64,000 bases of DNA from Desulfobulbaceae bacterium (GTDB lineage: Bacteria; Desulfobacterota; Desulfobulbia; Desulfobulbales; Desulfocapsaceae), in the NCBI GenBank assembly GCA_003249645.1, contig QKIH01000050.1, positions 1 to 64,000 of the forward strand, in the 5' to 3' direction. The notes below the pieces were generated by a model. It saw nothing but the letters and a program-made list of their open reading frames with translations. It had not been told where the DNA came from and made no database searches. Each line of letters begins with the position of its first letter. Position 1 is the stretch's first letter. The position numbers and the translations under genes were made by a program. Shown here piece after piece: positions 36,068 to 43,888 of the stretch.

Positions 36068-36226
36068 ATGCAAAAATGGGAATGCCCTTGCGGCTATATT
36101 TACGATCCGGCAGAAGGTGACTTAGAAAACGGCATAGAGCCGGGAACTGCCTGGGAAGATCTTCCAGCTGACTGGGTGTGCCCACTTTGCGGCGCAGAAC
36201 AGGACTCTTTCTGGAAAGCAGATTAA
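36068..36226 (+). CDS. Rubredoxin with a CxC first knuckle
   Basis: 52 residues, small one-iron electron carrier. It starts [18 protein letters not shown] and has the second metal loop DWVCPLCGA at about 36-43. The aromatic core residues (Trp4, Tyr10, Tyr12, Trp29, Trp37, Phe48 or Trp49) are in family positions. The first metal loop has Cys6-Pro-Cys8 instead of the usual C-x-x-C. A perfect AAGGAGGT precedes the ATG by 6 nt. Rubredoxins pass electrons to rubredoxin-oxygen oxidoreductase or rubrerythrin in anaerobes; partner genes are not adjacent. Confidence 0.92.
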   Translation: MQKWECPCGYIYDPAEGDLENGIEPGTAWEDLPADWVCPLCGAEQDSFWKAD

Positions 36227-36240
36227 TTGCTGAAAATTTA

Positions 36241-36279
36241 AGCCGGAATCAGATTTAAAACTGATTCCGGCTTTTTTTT
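36241..36279. terminator. Strong terminator after rubredoxin
   Basis: AGCCGGAATCAG (36241-36252) pairs perfectly with CTGATTCCGGCT (36261-36272) across an 8-nt loop and is followed by eight T (36272-36279). It overlaps the end of the convergent aminotransferase gene. Confidence 0.93.
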
Positions 36280-37456
36280 ACATCATTTTCTCTATCGCCT
36301 TAGCCAGTCTTTTTATCCCCTCTTCGGCCGTAGCCTCATCAACACAGGAAAAGTTCAGCCTAAAGTCAGAGCGTTTTTTCACAGTTGTATAAAACGGGTC
36401 ACCCGGGACAAAGACAACATTTTCTTTTACCGCTTCATTGAATAAATCCATAGAACTCATCTGCCCCGGCAGACGGCCCCATAAGAACATCCCCCCTTCC
36501 GGTCTGGTATTACTGACTCCATCTGGAAAATATTTTTCTATACTGTTCAGCATTGCCCGACACTGGGAACCATATGCTTTACGAATTTTTGCAATGTGCT
36601 CATCCAGATCATAATCGCAAAGAAAACGGTGCAGAATCGACTGAGTAAAATTGCATGTGTGCAGATCTGATGCCTGTTTTGCAACAAGGAGCTTCTGGTT
36701 GAGAGCTTCCGGGGCAACAATCCACCCAAGCCGCAGACCGGGGGCAACGATTTTGCTGAAGGAACCGAGCATCACTGTTTTTTCAGGATTAAGACTGTAA
36801 AACGATGGAGCGTCTTCCCCATGAAATCTCAGTTCACCATATGGGTCATCTTCAATAACAAAGAAGTCGTTTTTTTCAGCACACGCCATGATACCCTTTC
36901 GATTTGCCTCATCATAGGTAATACCGGAGGGATTTTGAAAGTTCGGCACTGTATACATGAGCTTGACCGACTTATCCAGATGAAGAGAATTCAACTGCTC
37001 AAGATCCATACCGGTATCATGGACCGTTACAGGGAAAAAATTCGGCTGATAAATTGAAAATGACTGAATTGCCCCGAGATAGCCAGGCTCCTCCATAATG
37101 ACGCCGTCTCCTGCATTGACAAGTGTTTTGCCGAGCAGGTCAAGTCCTTGCTGTCCGCCGTTGGTAATCAGGATATTTTCAGGCGAAACATCAATATTTT
37201 TTCTTTTTTTATACCTGTCAGCAATCCACTGCCGCAATTCAATCAGCCCCTCTGAGTTGCTGTACTGGAGCAGACTTTTTCCACAGCTTTCGAAGACCTT
37301 TGCTGTTGCATCCTTAATCTCCTTTTCGGGGAACAGCTCTCTATTCGGCAAGCCTCCGGCAAAGCTGATTATCGAAGGATTAATAGAAACTTTTAAAATT
37401 TCACGGATAAAAGATTTGGGAACATCCTTTATCCTGTCAGAAAACATCTCGTCCAT
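36278..37456 (-). CDS. PLP-dependent aminotransferase, LysN/MocR-like fold-type I
   Basis: 392 residues. The start MDEMFSDRIKDVPKSFIREILK and PSIISFAGGLPNRELFP are typical of the 2-aminoadipate/aromatic aminotransferase (LysN-type) group, which is related to the enzyme domain of MocR regulators; no DNA-binding domain is attached here. PLP-lysine motif: LGSFSKIVAPGLRLGW; NFQNPSGITY substrate motif. Substrate cannot be assigned. It overlaps the upstream hotdog gene by 20 nt, so translation is probably coupled. Confidence 0.88.
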   Translation of the reverse strand: MDEMFSDRIKDVPKSFIREILKVSINPSIISFAGGLPNRELFPEKEIKDATAKVFESCGKSLLQYSNSEGLIELRQWIADRYKKRKNIDVSPENILITNGGQQGLDLLGKTLVNAGDGVIMEEPGYLGAIQSFSIYQPNFFPVTVHDTGMDLEQLNSLHLDKSVKLMYTVPNFQNPSGITYDEANRKGIMACAEKNDFFVIEDDPYGELRFHGEDAPSFYSLNPEKTVMLGSFSKIVAPGLRLGWIVAPEALNQKLLVAKQASDLHTCNFTQSILHRFLCDYDLDEHIAKIRKAYGSQCRAMLNSIEKYFPDGVSNTRPEGGMFLWGRLPGQMSSMDLFNEAVKENVVFVPGDPFYTTVKKRSDFRLNFSCVDEATAEEGIKRLAKAIEKMM

Positions 37457-37883
37457 TCTCGTTTTCCTTTTTTAACAGAACCGACCATTCAAACTTGGCT
37501 TTCATAGTGATCTGTTGCTTGTTATTTTTCACCAGAACCGTAAAGCGTAACTTTGCAAGCCCTCTTTCCTTAAGACCTTCTTTTACTTCTTCAATTTCCA
37601 CCTGACTCAATGCCCCTGAAGCAAATAGTGCCCCTTGAGCAGGTTTTGAATATTTCACTTCAGCTTTTCTTACTACTGCAATCACATCTTCGGCAATATC
37701 GCTAAAGGCATCCTTCATAATAAAACCGCTGGCTGTCTCGGCAAGTGCAAATTGAGCACTTGCATGAACAGTGCCGATATGATTGTGATATTTTCGGGAT
37801 TCAGGCAATTCCAGCAGAACACCCTCTTTCCCAGATTCTTTCAGTCCGATAAAGTGGCTGAATGGAATATCTTCTAACTGCAT
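37437..37883 (-). CDS. Hotdog-fold thioesterase-like protein (DUF4442/YiiD-C type)
   Basis: About 148 residues from ATG 37883; a TTG two codons upstream is also possible. The fold signature is GTVHASAQFALAETASGFIM, with AEVKYSKPAQG in the second half, matching DUF4442/PaaI-like hotdog proteins. These hydrolyse acyl-CoA-type thioesters or act as binding domains; substrate unknown. It precedes and overlaps the aminotransferase gene and is 23 bp after the membrane-anchored unknown. Confidence 0.72.
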   Translation of the reverse strand: MQLEDIPFSHFIGLKESGKEGVLLELPESRKYHNHIGTVHASAQFALAETASGFIMKDAFSDIAEDVIAVVRKAEVKYSKPAQGALFASGALSQVEIEEVKEGLKERGLAKLRFTVLVKNNKQQITMKAKFEWSVLLKKENENGRDVF

Positions 37884-37906
37884 GCTCAATCTCAGGAGTA
37901 GTACAA

Positions 37907-38608
37907 TTAATTTCCAGACTCGGCAGCAGACTGCACATTGTCATCTGCCGCAGCAGGAGCAGGGTCAACCTCAGCATTCTTCTGAACCACAGCTGTATTG
38001 CCAGACTCATCGACTGGCGGCGGTTCATCCTTGGTACCGCCAAAACGAATCTGTTCCGTCTTTATATGAAACTGGCCGGTCCCTGTCGCATCCAGCCCTA
38101 CTATTTCCCCGGCGACCCAGATTAGATCGCCGCTATTGGCCTTGTTTAATTGCGGATATCTGTTGACGTCGGCATCACATACAACAGTAATACCAAATCC
38201 GCTTTCAGACACATCTAGATAAAGAAATGTGTTCTTGTTTTCATCCTCTTCTATTTTAAAAAAATAGAGCGGCCACATGACTTTGAGCCCTGGTAGTTTC
38301 TGACTTTGCTCATCCAGGGCTACAGGATCAAGCCCCTCAATTGCTTCAAGAAGCTGGCCTGGCCTCGGTTCTATATAAAACGTTTCAGGCTTCGGGGGCG
38401 CTTCACCTTGTTTGTTCATGTTTTGTGGACTTTCTTTTTTCTCTACCGGTATTTCAATCTTTTTTGGTGCTGCTTCGGCTGAAGTGTCTTTTTGGGTATC
38501 ACTGTTGCTGTTAAGCAGAGATCCAATCCCACCCAGGATGATAATAACTATGATGGCAACGGCTGTAGGAACCAGTAACTCTTTGTTTTTATCAAACCAG
38601 TTTTTCAT
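37907..38608 (-). CDS. Membrane-anchored protein of unknown function
   Basis: 233 residues from ATG 38608, chosen for its AGGAGT ribosome-binding site. I do not recognise the family. A short cytoplasmic start (MKNWFDKNKELLV) is followed by one transmembrane segment (about 12-28). Next come a Ser/Asn/Lys linker, a globular part (about 65-190) with alternating beta-strand patterns such as LIWVAGEIVGLDATGTGQF that could be OB-like, and a Pro/Ala/acidic tail. It probably sits in the periplasm on a membrane anchor. It begins the leftward run with the hotdog and aminotransferase genes. Confidence 0.7.
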   Translation of the reverse strand: MKNWFDKNKELLVPTAVAIIVIIILGGIGSLLNSNSDTQKDTSAEAAPKKIEIPVEKKESPQNMNKQGEAPPKPETFYIEPRPGQLLEAIEGLDPVALDEQSQKLPGLKVMWPLYFFKIEEDENKNTFLYLDVSESGFGITVVCDADVNRYPQLNKANSGDLIWVAGEIVGLDATGTGQFHIKTEQIRFGGTKDEPPPVDESGNTAVVQKNAEVDPAPAAADDNVQSAAESGN

Positions 38609-39108
38609 TACTCCTGCCCCTGTTCGCGGTAAAACGTTTCTCTTGTTTTGTAAAACAAAGCGCACCTGCACTATTACAATTATTCGTTTTAGCACCAATA
38701 ATTGCAGTTGTCGTCAACATTTTTCACCCAGCGCGGATCAACCTGAAAAATCTTATCCTCCTATCTTTCTTTGGTTTAATGAAGTTTTGTACTGCATTTA
38801 ACTTTTCAACAACACTCGACTAATTCAACTGGCGCTTGTCTGATCATTATTTATACTTACTTTAATGATGCAGGGGCCATATCAAACTCATTTCATTCAT
38901 TATCGGGCAGCCTTCATCAGATTAAATACGGTGATTACTTCGTAATGGTGTTATGATGCATTGATACCGTGTTGATAAAGCTCTCGTTTTTTCTTAAAAA
39001 AGTTCAGATGAGATGAATTTGTATCAAAAGTTAGCTTACTTATTCTTATAGCCATAAGATCACAATTCTGTTTTTTCCTGCAGGAGGGGAACTTAGTTTT
39101 TCTGACCA
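38609..39108. other. 500-bp divergent intergenic region upstream of nadA
   Basis: No supportable gene. It contains an inverted repeat TTGTTTT/AAAACAA (38643-38658) just upstream of the membrane-anchored unknown and a TTGATA-N17-TAAAAA promoter candidate for nadA (38972-39000). A leftward open frame over 38951-39205 begins inside nadA with a TTG and has no family resemblance. I see no riboswitch-like fold or tRNA. Confidence 0.5.
38972..39000 (+). promoter_or_regulatory. Candidate sigma70 promoter for nadA
   Basis: TTGATA (38972-38977), 17-bp spacer, TAAAAA (38995-39000). Good -35 and moderate -10, about 110 bp before the nadA start. Confidence 0.4.
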
Positions 39109-40170
39109 ATGACGAATCAATCTTCTTTAGCAAAAATGGCAGAGATTTCACTGCCGATAGTTTCAGTACCAGCTCATATTCAGCATCCACCGCTCTCTGA
39201 AGCACAGGAACAGGAGCTGACAGACAAAATCAAACGTCTTCTCAAGGAAAAAAACGCAGTACTGGTTGCCCACTATTATACCGACGGAAAACTGCAGAAA
39301 CTTGCAGAGCAAACCGGCGGATGCGTTGCAGACTCTCTGGAAATGGCAAGATTCGGTACCGAAACCGCAGCAGATACGCTGGTTGTCGCAGGCGTTAAAT
39401 TCATGGGTGAAACCAGCAAAATCCTCAACAACGAGAAACGTGTGCTGATGCCCGATCTGAACGCTACCTGCAGTCTTGATGAAAGCTGCCCGATTGAGCT
39501 CTTTGATGCCTACTGTAATCAATTTCCTGATCATACAGTAGTTGTTTATGCAAACACCAGTGCTGAAGTAAAAGCCCGATCAGATTGGGTTGTCACATCG
39601 GGTATTGCCCTTGAAATCATCGAACATCTTGCTAAAAAAGGGGAAAAGATCCTCTGGGGTCCGGATCAGCATCTCGGCCGATATGTCCAGCGGGTAACCG
39701 GAGCAGAAATGATCTTCTGGCCCGGGTCATGTGTGGTTCACGAGGAATTCAAATCTGTTGCCCTGGAGAGAGTAAGACGCCTGCATCCTGAAGCGGCTGT
39801 CCTTGTACACCCAGAATCGCCTGAAAATATTATTCAACAGGCAGATGTTGTCGGCTCAACAACAGCCATGATCAAGGCTGTAAAAGAGATGCCGAATAAG
39901 GCTTTCATTATCGCAACGGATAAAGGCATTTTCAGTAAAATGAAAGAGGTTGCTCCTGACAAGATTCTCATTGAAGCGCCAACCGTGGGGGAAGGTGCCA
40001 CCTGCCAGAGCTGTGCTGCCTGCCCATGGATGGGGATGAACTCGCTATCAAAGGTGGCAGCTATCCTGGAACATGGAACCAATGAGATACACGTTTCTCC
40101 GGAACTTGCAGAAAAGGCGTATATTCCGATCAAACGAATGCTCGACTTTGCTGCATCCATCCGTAAGTAA
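39109..40170 (+). CDS. nadA: Quinolinate synthase NadA
   Basis: 353 residues, condenses iminoaspartate and DHAP to quinolinate using a 4Fe-4S cluster. Landmarks: [55 protein letters not shown] and [15 protein letters not shown] near the end, which include the three ligand cysteines. An in-frame TGA at 39103 forces the ATG at 39109, yet the only strong AGGAGG is 21 nt upstream (39082-39087), so initiation may be weak. No nadB or nadC is adjacent. Confidence 0.96.
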   Translation: MTNQSSLAKMAEISLPIVSVPAHIQHPPLSEAQEQELTDKIKRLLKEKNAVLVAHYYTDGKLQKLAEQTGGCVADSLEMARFGTETAADTLVVAGVKFMGETSKILNNEKRVLMPDLNATCSLDESCPIELFDAYCNQFPDHTVVVYANTSAEVKARSDWVVTSGIALEIIEHLAKKGEKILWGPDQHLGRYVQRVTGAEMIFWPGSCVVHEEFKSVALERVRRLHPEAAVLVHPESPENIIQQADVVGSTTAMIKAVKEMPNKAFIIATDKGIFSKMKEVAPDKILIEAPTVGEGATCQSCAACPWMGMNSLSKVAAILEHGTNEIHVSPELAEKAYIPIKRMLDFAASIRK

Positions 40171-40177
40171 TGAACGC

Positions 40178-40206
40178 GAACAGGCTGCGTTCCTGCCAGC
40201 CTGTTC
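40178..40206. terminator. Hairpin between nadA and aroK
   Basis: GAACAGGCTG (40178-40187) pairs perfectly with CAGCCTGTTC (40197-40206) across a 9-nt loop, between convergent genes. Neither side has a T-tract, so it may end transcription poorly or protect 3' ends. Confidence 0.55.
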
Positions 40207-40724
40207 TACTTCCTTATCCCCAGCTTTTTGATTATCTCTTTAGCAATGTCCTGCTCGTCCCTGCCATCAACGTTAACTATGATATCGGCAGCTTGTTTAT
40301 AGAGCTTCAATCGATCATTATACAGCGTTTTAGCCTGCTCAATATTCTGGAGCAATGGACGTTTTTTAATCTTTTTCTTTGCATTCGGGTGTCCACTTAT
40401 CTCCTTGATAATCGCATCAAACTCACCATGAAGATAAACGACCTTGCCTATCTGGTTTATATTGGGAACTTTGAAAAAACCGCCGCCGGTTGATACTATT
40501 GTGTTGTATACGCTCTTTTCCAGCCATAATGCAACATCACGTTCCAGTTCGCGGAAACGCTTCTCGCCAAATTGCTCAAAAATGTCCTTCACTTTCATAT
40601 TGGCATAAGATTCAATCAGGTCATCACAATCCACAGCAAACATACCTGTTCTGTCAGCGAGTTCTCTTGCCGTACGCCCCTTTCCTACACCCATGAAACC
40701 GATTAAGACTATATTTTCCTTCAC
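40206..40724 (-). CDS. aroK: Shikimate kinase
   Basis: 172 residues, phosphorylates shikimate in aromatic amino acid synthesis. Fold and substrate motifs fit: IVLIGFMGVGKGRTAREL, CDDLIE (shikimate-binding Asp), RFRELERD, VSTGGGFF and the lid region ending KKRPLL. The P-loop is odd: the Ser/Thr that normally follows the invariant Lys is Gly (GVGKGR). Other residues are intact, so I expect an active kinase, possibly with an altered Mg-ATP site. It is 2 nt after the QTMAN-like gene on the same strand. Confidence 0.9.
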   Translation of the reverse strand: MKENIVLIGFMGVGKGRTARELADRTGMFAVDCDDLIESYANMKVKDIFEQFGEKRFRELERDVALWLEKSVYNTIVSTGGGFFKVPNINQIGKVVYLHGEFDAIIKEISGHPNAKKKIKKRPLLQNIEQAKTLYNDRLKLYKQAADIIVNVDGRDEQDIAKEIIKKLGIRK

Positions 40725-40726
40725 CT

Positions 40727-41836
40727 TTACTCCTCAAGTCCGAATAACCATTGCTCGTACTGCGATTTTAAGCACGACCAGCTGAATTTATCTGTGATAT
40801 TTCGACACTCAGCAACTGAAAGTGTATGATGCTCAGAAATACACTCTTTTAGAGCACCATACAAGCCTTTCTCTTTATAGAGATATTTCTCTTCATACAA
40901 CTCGGGATATGCCAGCCTGTCCGGCAAAACAGGTCTGCATCCAACCCGTATCGCTTCAACGACAGATATACCGAAAAACTCGTGGTTGGCTGTGGAAACA
41001 ACAATATCACCTCGAACCAGCAGCTCGATATACTGTTGATAGGATTCAACATATCCAAAATGAATAATCTCTTCTGCAAGCATTTCCTTTGCTTCGTTAA
41101 AGCATGACGGTGAATGGTTGAACGACTGACCGAGAACAATCAGCTTAAACCCCACGCCATCTTTTTTTAACCGATAAAGAGTATTGAAGAACTTCCTCGG
41201 CCCCTTATCATGTTCCCATCTATGATTCCATATAATAACTGGCACCGGATTGTTCGGCTTGCCGCTCTTCAATCGCTCATCCAGGGCTGACAGGTCTGAT
41301 CCCGGATAGAGAATCCGGCACTTAGATTTTATTTGCTCAACGATCTGAATCAGCTGCATATCAGCTGTCTTTTTCAGATACCTTGCACAGCCCTCCACAA
41401 AAGAGTTCATATTAAATCGCGTATTAAAGGCAAGACTGTCAGATGCCAACGCTGTGAGAAAATTAATAGCGAGAAATTGATACATGCTCCTGTCTTCCAT
41501 ACGGCTCGGATAGACAAACTGATTTTCGTGAAAATAAGTGACGATTTTGGTTGTACGACTCCACCACCCAATCTGCGATAGAGAAGATCGTAAAACACTG
41601 ACATCGACAAAAGTTGAACAAAGAACTACATCAAACGCTCTCTTGTTTTCCGGAAATGTGCTGATCTGCTCAACAAACCATAGAGCGGAAATCTGCATAC
41701 GCATTTTCCACTTTCTTGCAGGCAATGTCAGCCAGGTGTAATCGGCATCGATAATCCTGCTGAGTCCTTCTAAAAACTGACGATGAGAACCTCCGAAATA
41801 GGGTTCAAGGATGAGTATTCGTTTTTTTTGTATCAC
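40727..41836 (-). CDS. QTMAN-like (DUF3524) glycosyltransferase
   Basis: 369 residues. The N-terminus ILILEPYFGGSHRQFLEGL with WLTLPARKWKMRMQISA is the DUF3524 signature shared with animal GTDC1/QTMAN, the tRNA-queuosine mannosyltransferase. The C-terminal half is GT4-like: VIIWNHRWEHDKGPRKFF, FGYVESYQQY and HEFFGISVVEAIRVGCRPVLP, with the EX7E-like donor motif. Bacterial members are known by sequence, but I am not sure that any substrate is proven. The start overlaps the upstream YkgJ gene by 32 nt. Confidence 0.8.
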   Translation of the reverse strand: MIQKKRILILEPYFGGSHRQFLEGLSRIIDADYTWLTLPARKWKMRMQISALWFVEQISTFPENKRAFDVVLCSTFVDVSVLRSSLSQIGWWSRTTKIVTYFHENQFVYPSRMEDRSMYQFLAINFLTALASDSLAFNTRFNMNSFVEGCARYLKKTADMQLIQIVEQIKSKCRILYPGSDLSALDERLKSGKPNNPVPVIIWNHRWEHDKGPRKFFNTLYRLKKDGVGFKLIVLGQSFNHSPSCFNEAKEMLAEEIIHFGYVESYQQYIELLVRGDIVVSTANHEFFGISVVEAIRVGCRPVLPDRLAYPELYEEKYLYKEKGLYGALKECISEHHTLSVAECRNITDKFSWSCLKSQYEQWLFGLEE

Positions 41837-42287
41837 AACGCTTCAATTCTTTTTTCAGCACTTTTTCAAAGGGAACACCTGTTTTCAAACTATAACCGCA
41901 GCCTGGCGGCAAAGTACCTCCACAGAAATGGAGAGATTTTGAAGGGAATTTTTTGCAAATCGACAGTCTGTTTTCGTAATCCCTGCAAATACCCTGTTGG
42001 GTTATCCAGGAACAGGAAAATTGAACAAACCCCTCTTTATCCTTTCCTTCCGGAACAAATCGTCTATATTCCGGATAACGGGTGCAAACCCGTTCGAAAT
42101 CTTTAATATGACGTATCCAACCCGAATCAGCTCTCAAGCTTATCTTGCGACAGCAGTTACCGCATTGAACACATTTCCCTTCAATGAGCACATCTTTACC
42201 TGTCAGAAGCATAGCCGCATATCGGATAATCCCCGTTAGAGAAAATGAGCCGATATTTTTATAAATTTTACTGATACCCATATACAA
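41805..42287 (-). CDS. YkgJ-family cysteine-cluster protein
   Basis: 160 residues. The signature CVQCGNCCRKISL is at about 39-51, with further cysteines in CSWITQQGICRDYENRLSIC and GGTLPPGCGYS. YkgJ-type proteins are thought to bind zinc or iron-sulfur through the CxxCxxCC set; function is unknown. The 32-nt overlap with the QTMAN-like gene suggests that the two products are made together. A second YkgJ-family protein is encoded at 52.6 kb. Confidence 0.8.
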   Translation of the reverse strand: MYMGISKIYKNIGSFSLTGIIRYAAMLLTGKDVLIEGKCVQCGNCCRKISLRADSGWIRHIKDFERVCTRYPEYRRFVPEGKDKEGFVQFSCSWITQQGICRDYENRLSICKKFPSKSLHFCGGTLPPGCGYSLKTGVPFEKVLKKELKRCDTKKTNTHP

Positions 42288-42374
42288 TATCCGTTATTAA
42301 TGATTGCTGGTGACACGATAAACGGGTAAAGTTACAGGCAAAGAATATACGATTACATCATTGGAGACAAGACC

Positions 42375-43172
42375 ATGTGGAAGTCAAAAGACGTTTATTA
42401 TATATCATCAAACACCGGAATTCTCGCCAGGGATATGGGCAAAGCCCTGCTCTGCCAGTTTCCTGAGGTGAATTTCAACGAAGAGTCATTTCCCTTTATT
42501 CGCACCGAATCACAGGCAAAAAAGGCGATGGAAAAGATTCTCAGCCAGTCACCTGCAAGGTATCCGCTGGTTATCTCAACGCTGCTAAGTGAAAGGCTCA
42601 ATGACATTTTTGATTCACCTGAAGTTGAATTTATCAACGTACTGACCCCTTATTTAAGCAGGCTGGAAGGCATTCTTGAAACAAAAGCATTGAGAGAATC
42701 AGGTTTTGCCCGCAGTGATAACTCAACCATGAATAAACGCGTCAACGCAATCCATTTTACCATTGCCCATGACGATGGAACCGCAACCCGTGATTATGAT
42801 GAAGCCGATCTCATCATCGTCGGCGTCTCCCGTTCGGGTAAAACTCCTATTTCTGTCTATCTCGCAACCCAGATGGGAATAAAGACCGCAAATTATCCTT
42901 TAGTTGCAGACGATCTCAATTCATATACACTGCCGCCTGAAATCGTACGAAACAAAAAACGGGTGGTAGCCCTTTCCATTTCACCCGAAATACTCAGTGC
43001 TTTTCGTGAAAAGCGATATGAAGGCAGCAGTTATGCCAAGCTCTCCACCTGTGTCACAGAACTCAAGCAATCCGACCAGATATTTTTAAAATATCAATTT
43101 CCTGTGGTATACTCAGATGGAAAGTCCATAGAAGAAACCGCAACTCAGGTTGCCCAGGCAATTATGAGATAA
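42375..43172 (+). CDS. ppsR: Pyruvate dikinase / PEP synthase regulatory protein (DUF299)
   Basis: 265 residues of the DUF299 kinase-pyrophosphorylase family, which inactivates and reactivates PEP synthase or pyruvate phosphate dikinase by phosphorylating a threonine. The ADP-dependent P-loop is IVGVSRSGKTPISVYLA (about 148-164), preceded by the family-typical HDDGTATRDYDEADLI. The N-terminal VYYISSNTGILARDMG is a variant of the usual VSDSTGETA. Which of the two targets it controls is not clear; neither is in the window. Confidence 0.88.
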   Translation: MWKSKDVYYISSNTGILARDMGKALLCQFPEVNFNEESFPFIRTESQAKKAMEKILSQSPARYPLVISTLLSERLNDIFDSPEVEFINVLTPYLSRLEGILETKALRESGFARSDNSTMNKRVNAIHFTIAHDDGTATRDYDEADLIIVGVSRSGKTPISVYLATQMGIKTANYPLVADDLNSYTLPPEIVRNKKRVVALSISPEILSAFREKRYEGSSYAKLSTCVTELKQSDQIFLKYQFPVVYSDGKSIEETATQVAQAIMR

Positions 43173-43189
43173 AAACAGACGAGGGGACT

Positions 43190-43414
43190 ATGACGGGCCT
43201 GATAGCAGATATGCCGTGGAGCATGATCATAATACTTTGTCTGACGCTGGGACTCGCACCCTTTGCTCCGCAACCCCATATTGTCGAAAAACTGCGCATG
43301 TTTTTCAGCGGCACACTGCACCGCCCGCTGGATATCGTTGATCTTTGTTTTCACGCCCTCCCCTTTTTACTTGCCCTTGCAAAACTCGGCGTAACTTTTT
43401 TTGGAAAACAGTGA
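43190..43414 (+). CDS. Small conserved two-helix membrane protein
   Basis: 74 residues with two hydrophobic segments (about 9-26 and 49-66) and the motif LTLGLAPFAPQPHIVEKL between them. I recall similar short Desulfobacterota proteins annotated as RND transporter, although 74 residues cannot be one; treat the function as unknown. SD GAGGGG precedes the ATG by 5 nt. The stop overlaps the GTG start of the next gene by 4 nt. Confidence 0.75.
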   Translation: MTGLIADMPWSMIIILCLTLGLAPFAPQPHIVEKLRMFFSGTLHRPLDIVDLCFHALPFLLALAKLGVTFFGKQ

Positions 43415-43887
43415 AGACATCACCCGAAACCTCCTGCCCTTGCGGTTCAACTAAAAGTTATCAGCACTGCTGCCTTCCTTTTCACAATGAAAGCAGCCTA
43501 CCGGCCACCGCAGAAGAGCTTATGCGCTCCCGCTACAGCGCTTTCTGCAAAAAAGAACTGAGTTATCTCTTCAACAGCTGGCATCCTGCCAACAGACCTG
43601 CTGCGGAAGAAATACTCGCAGGGAAAGTGCACTATATTTCTCTGCAGATCATTGATACAGAAAAGGGCCTTGCAGAAGATGAGACGGGAGAGGTGACTTT
43701 CATTGTCCGCTATATTGAAAAAGATCAGCTTTTTACCATGAAAGAGAAAAGCTCCTTTGTCAATCAGCAGGGGAAATGGCTTTATCTTGATGGTGAGAAT
43801 CAGTTAAGCCGGGAAAACCTGAAGAAGAACAGCCTCTGTCCCTGCGGTTCGGGCAAAAAATTCAAGCGCTGCTGTCACGCGTCCTGA
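43411..43887 (+). CDS. YchJ-family SEC-C motif protein
   Basis: 158 residues from GTG 43411. It has an N-terminal SEC-C zinc motif (CPCGSTKSYQHCC), the YchJ/UPF0225 core LMRSRYSAFCKKELSYLFNS, and a C-terminal second SEC-C motif (CPCGSGKKFKRCC). The two terminal zinc motifs around an NTF2-like core match YchJ. Function is not established. Translation is coupled to the preceding small membrane protein (GTGA overlap). It converges on coaBC with 1 bp between. Confidence 0.88.
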   Translation: MKTSPETSCPCGSTKSYQHCCLPFHNESSLPATAEELMRSRYSAFCKKELSYLFNSWHPANRPAAEEILAGKVHYISLQIIDTEKGLAEDETGEVTFIVRYIEKDQLFTMKEKSSFVNQQGKWLYLDGENQLSRENLKKNSLCPCGSGKKFKRCCHAS

Positions 43888-43888
43888 A

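Noticed and set aside
38951-39205. Leftward 84-codon frame upstream of nadA
   Set aside because: Starts with TTG inside nadA, no family resemblance, antisense to a confident gene.
43190-43414. RND efflux component
   Set aside because: Only 74 residues with two helices; RND pumps have about 1000 residues and twelve helices.
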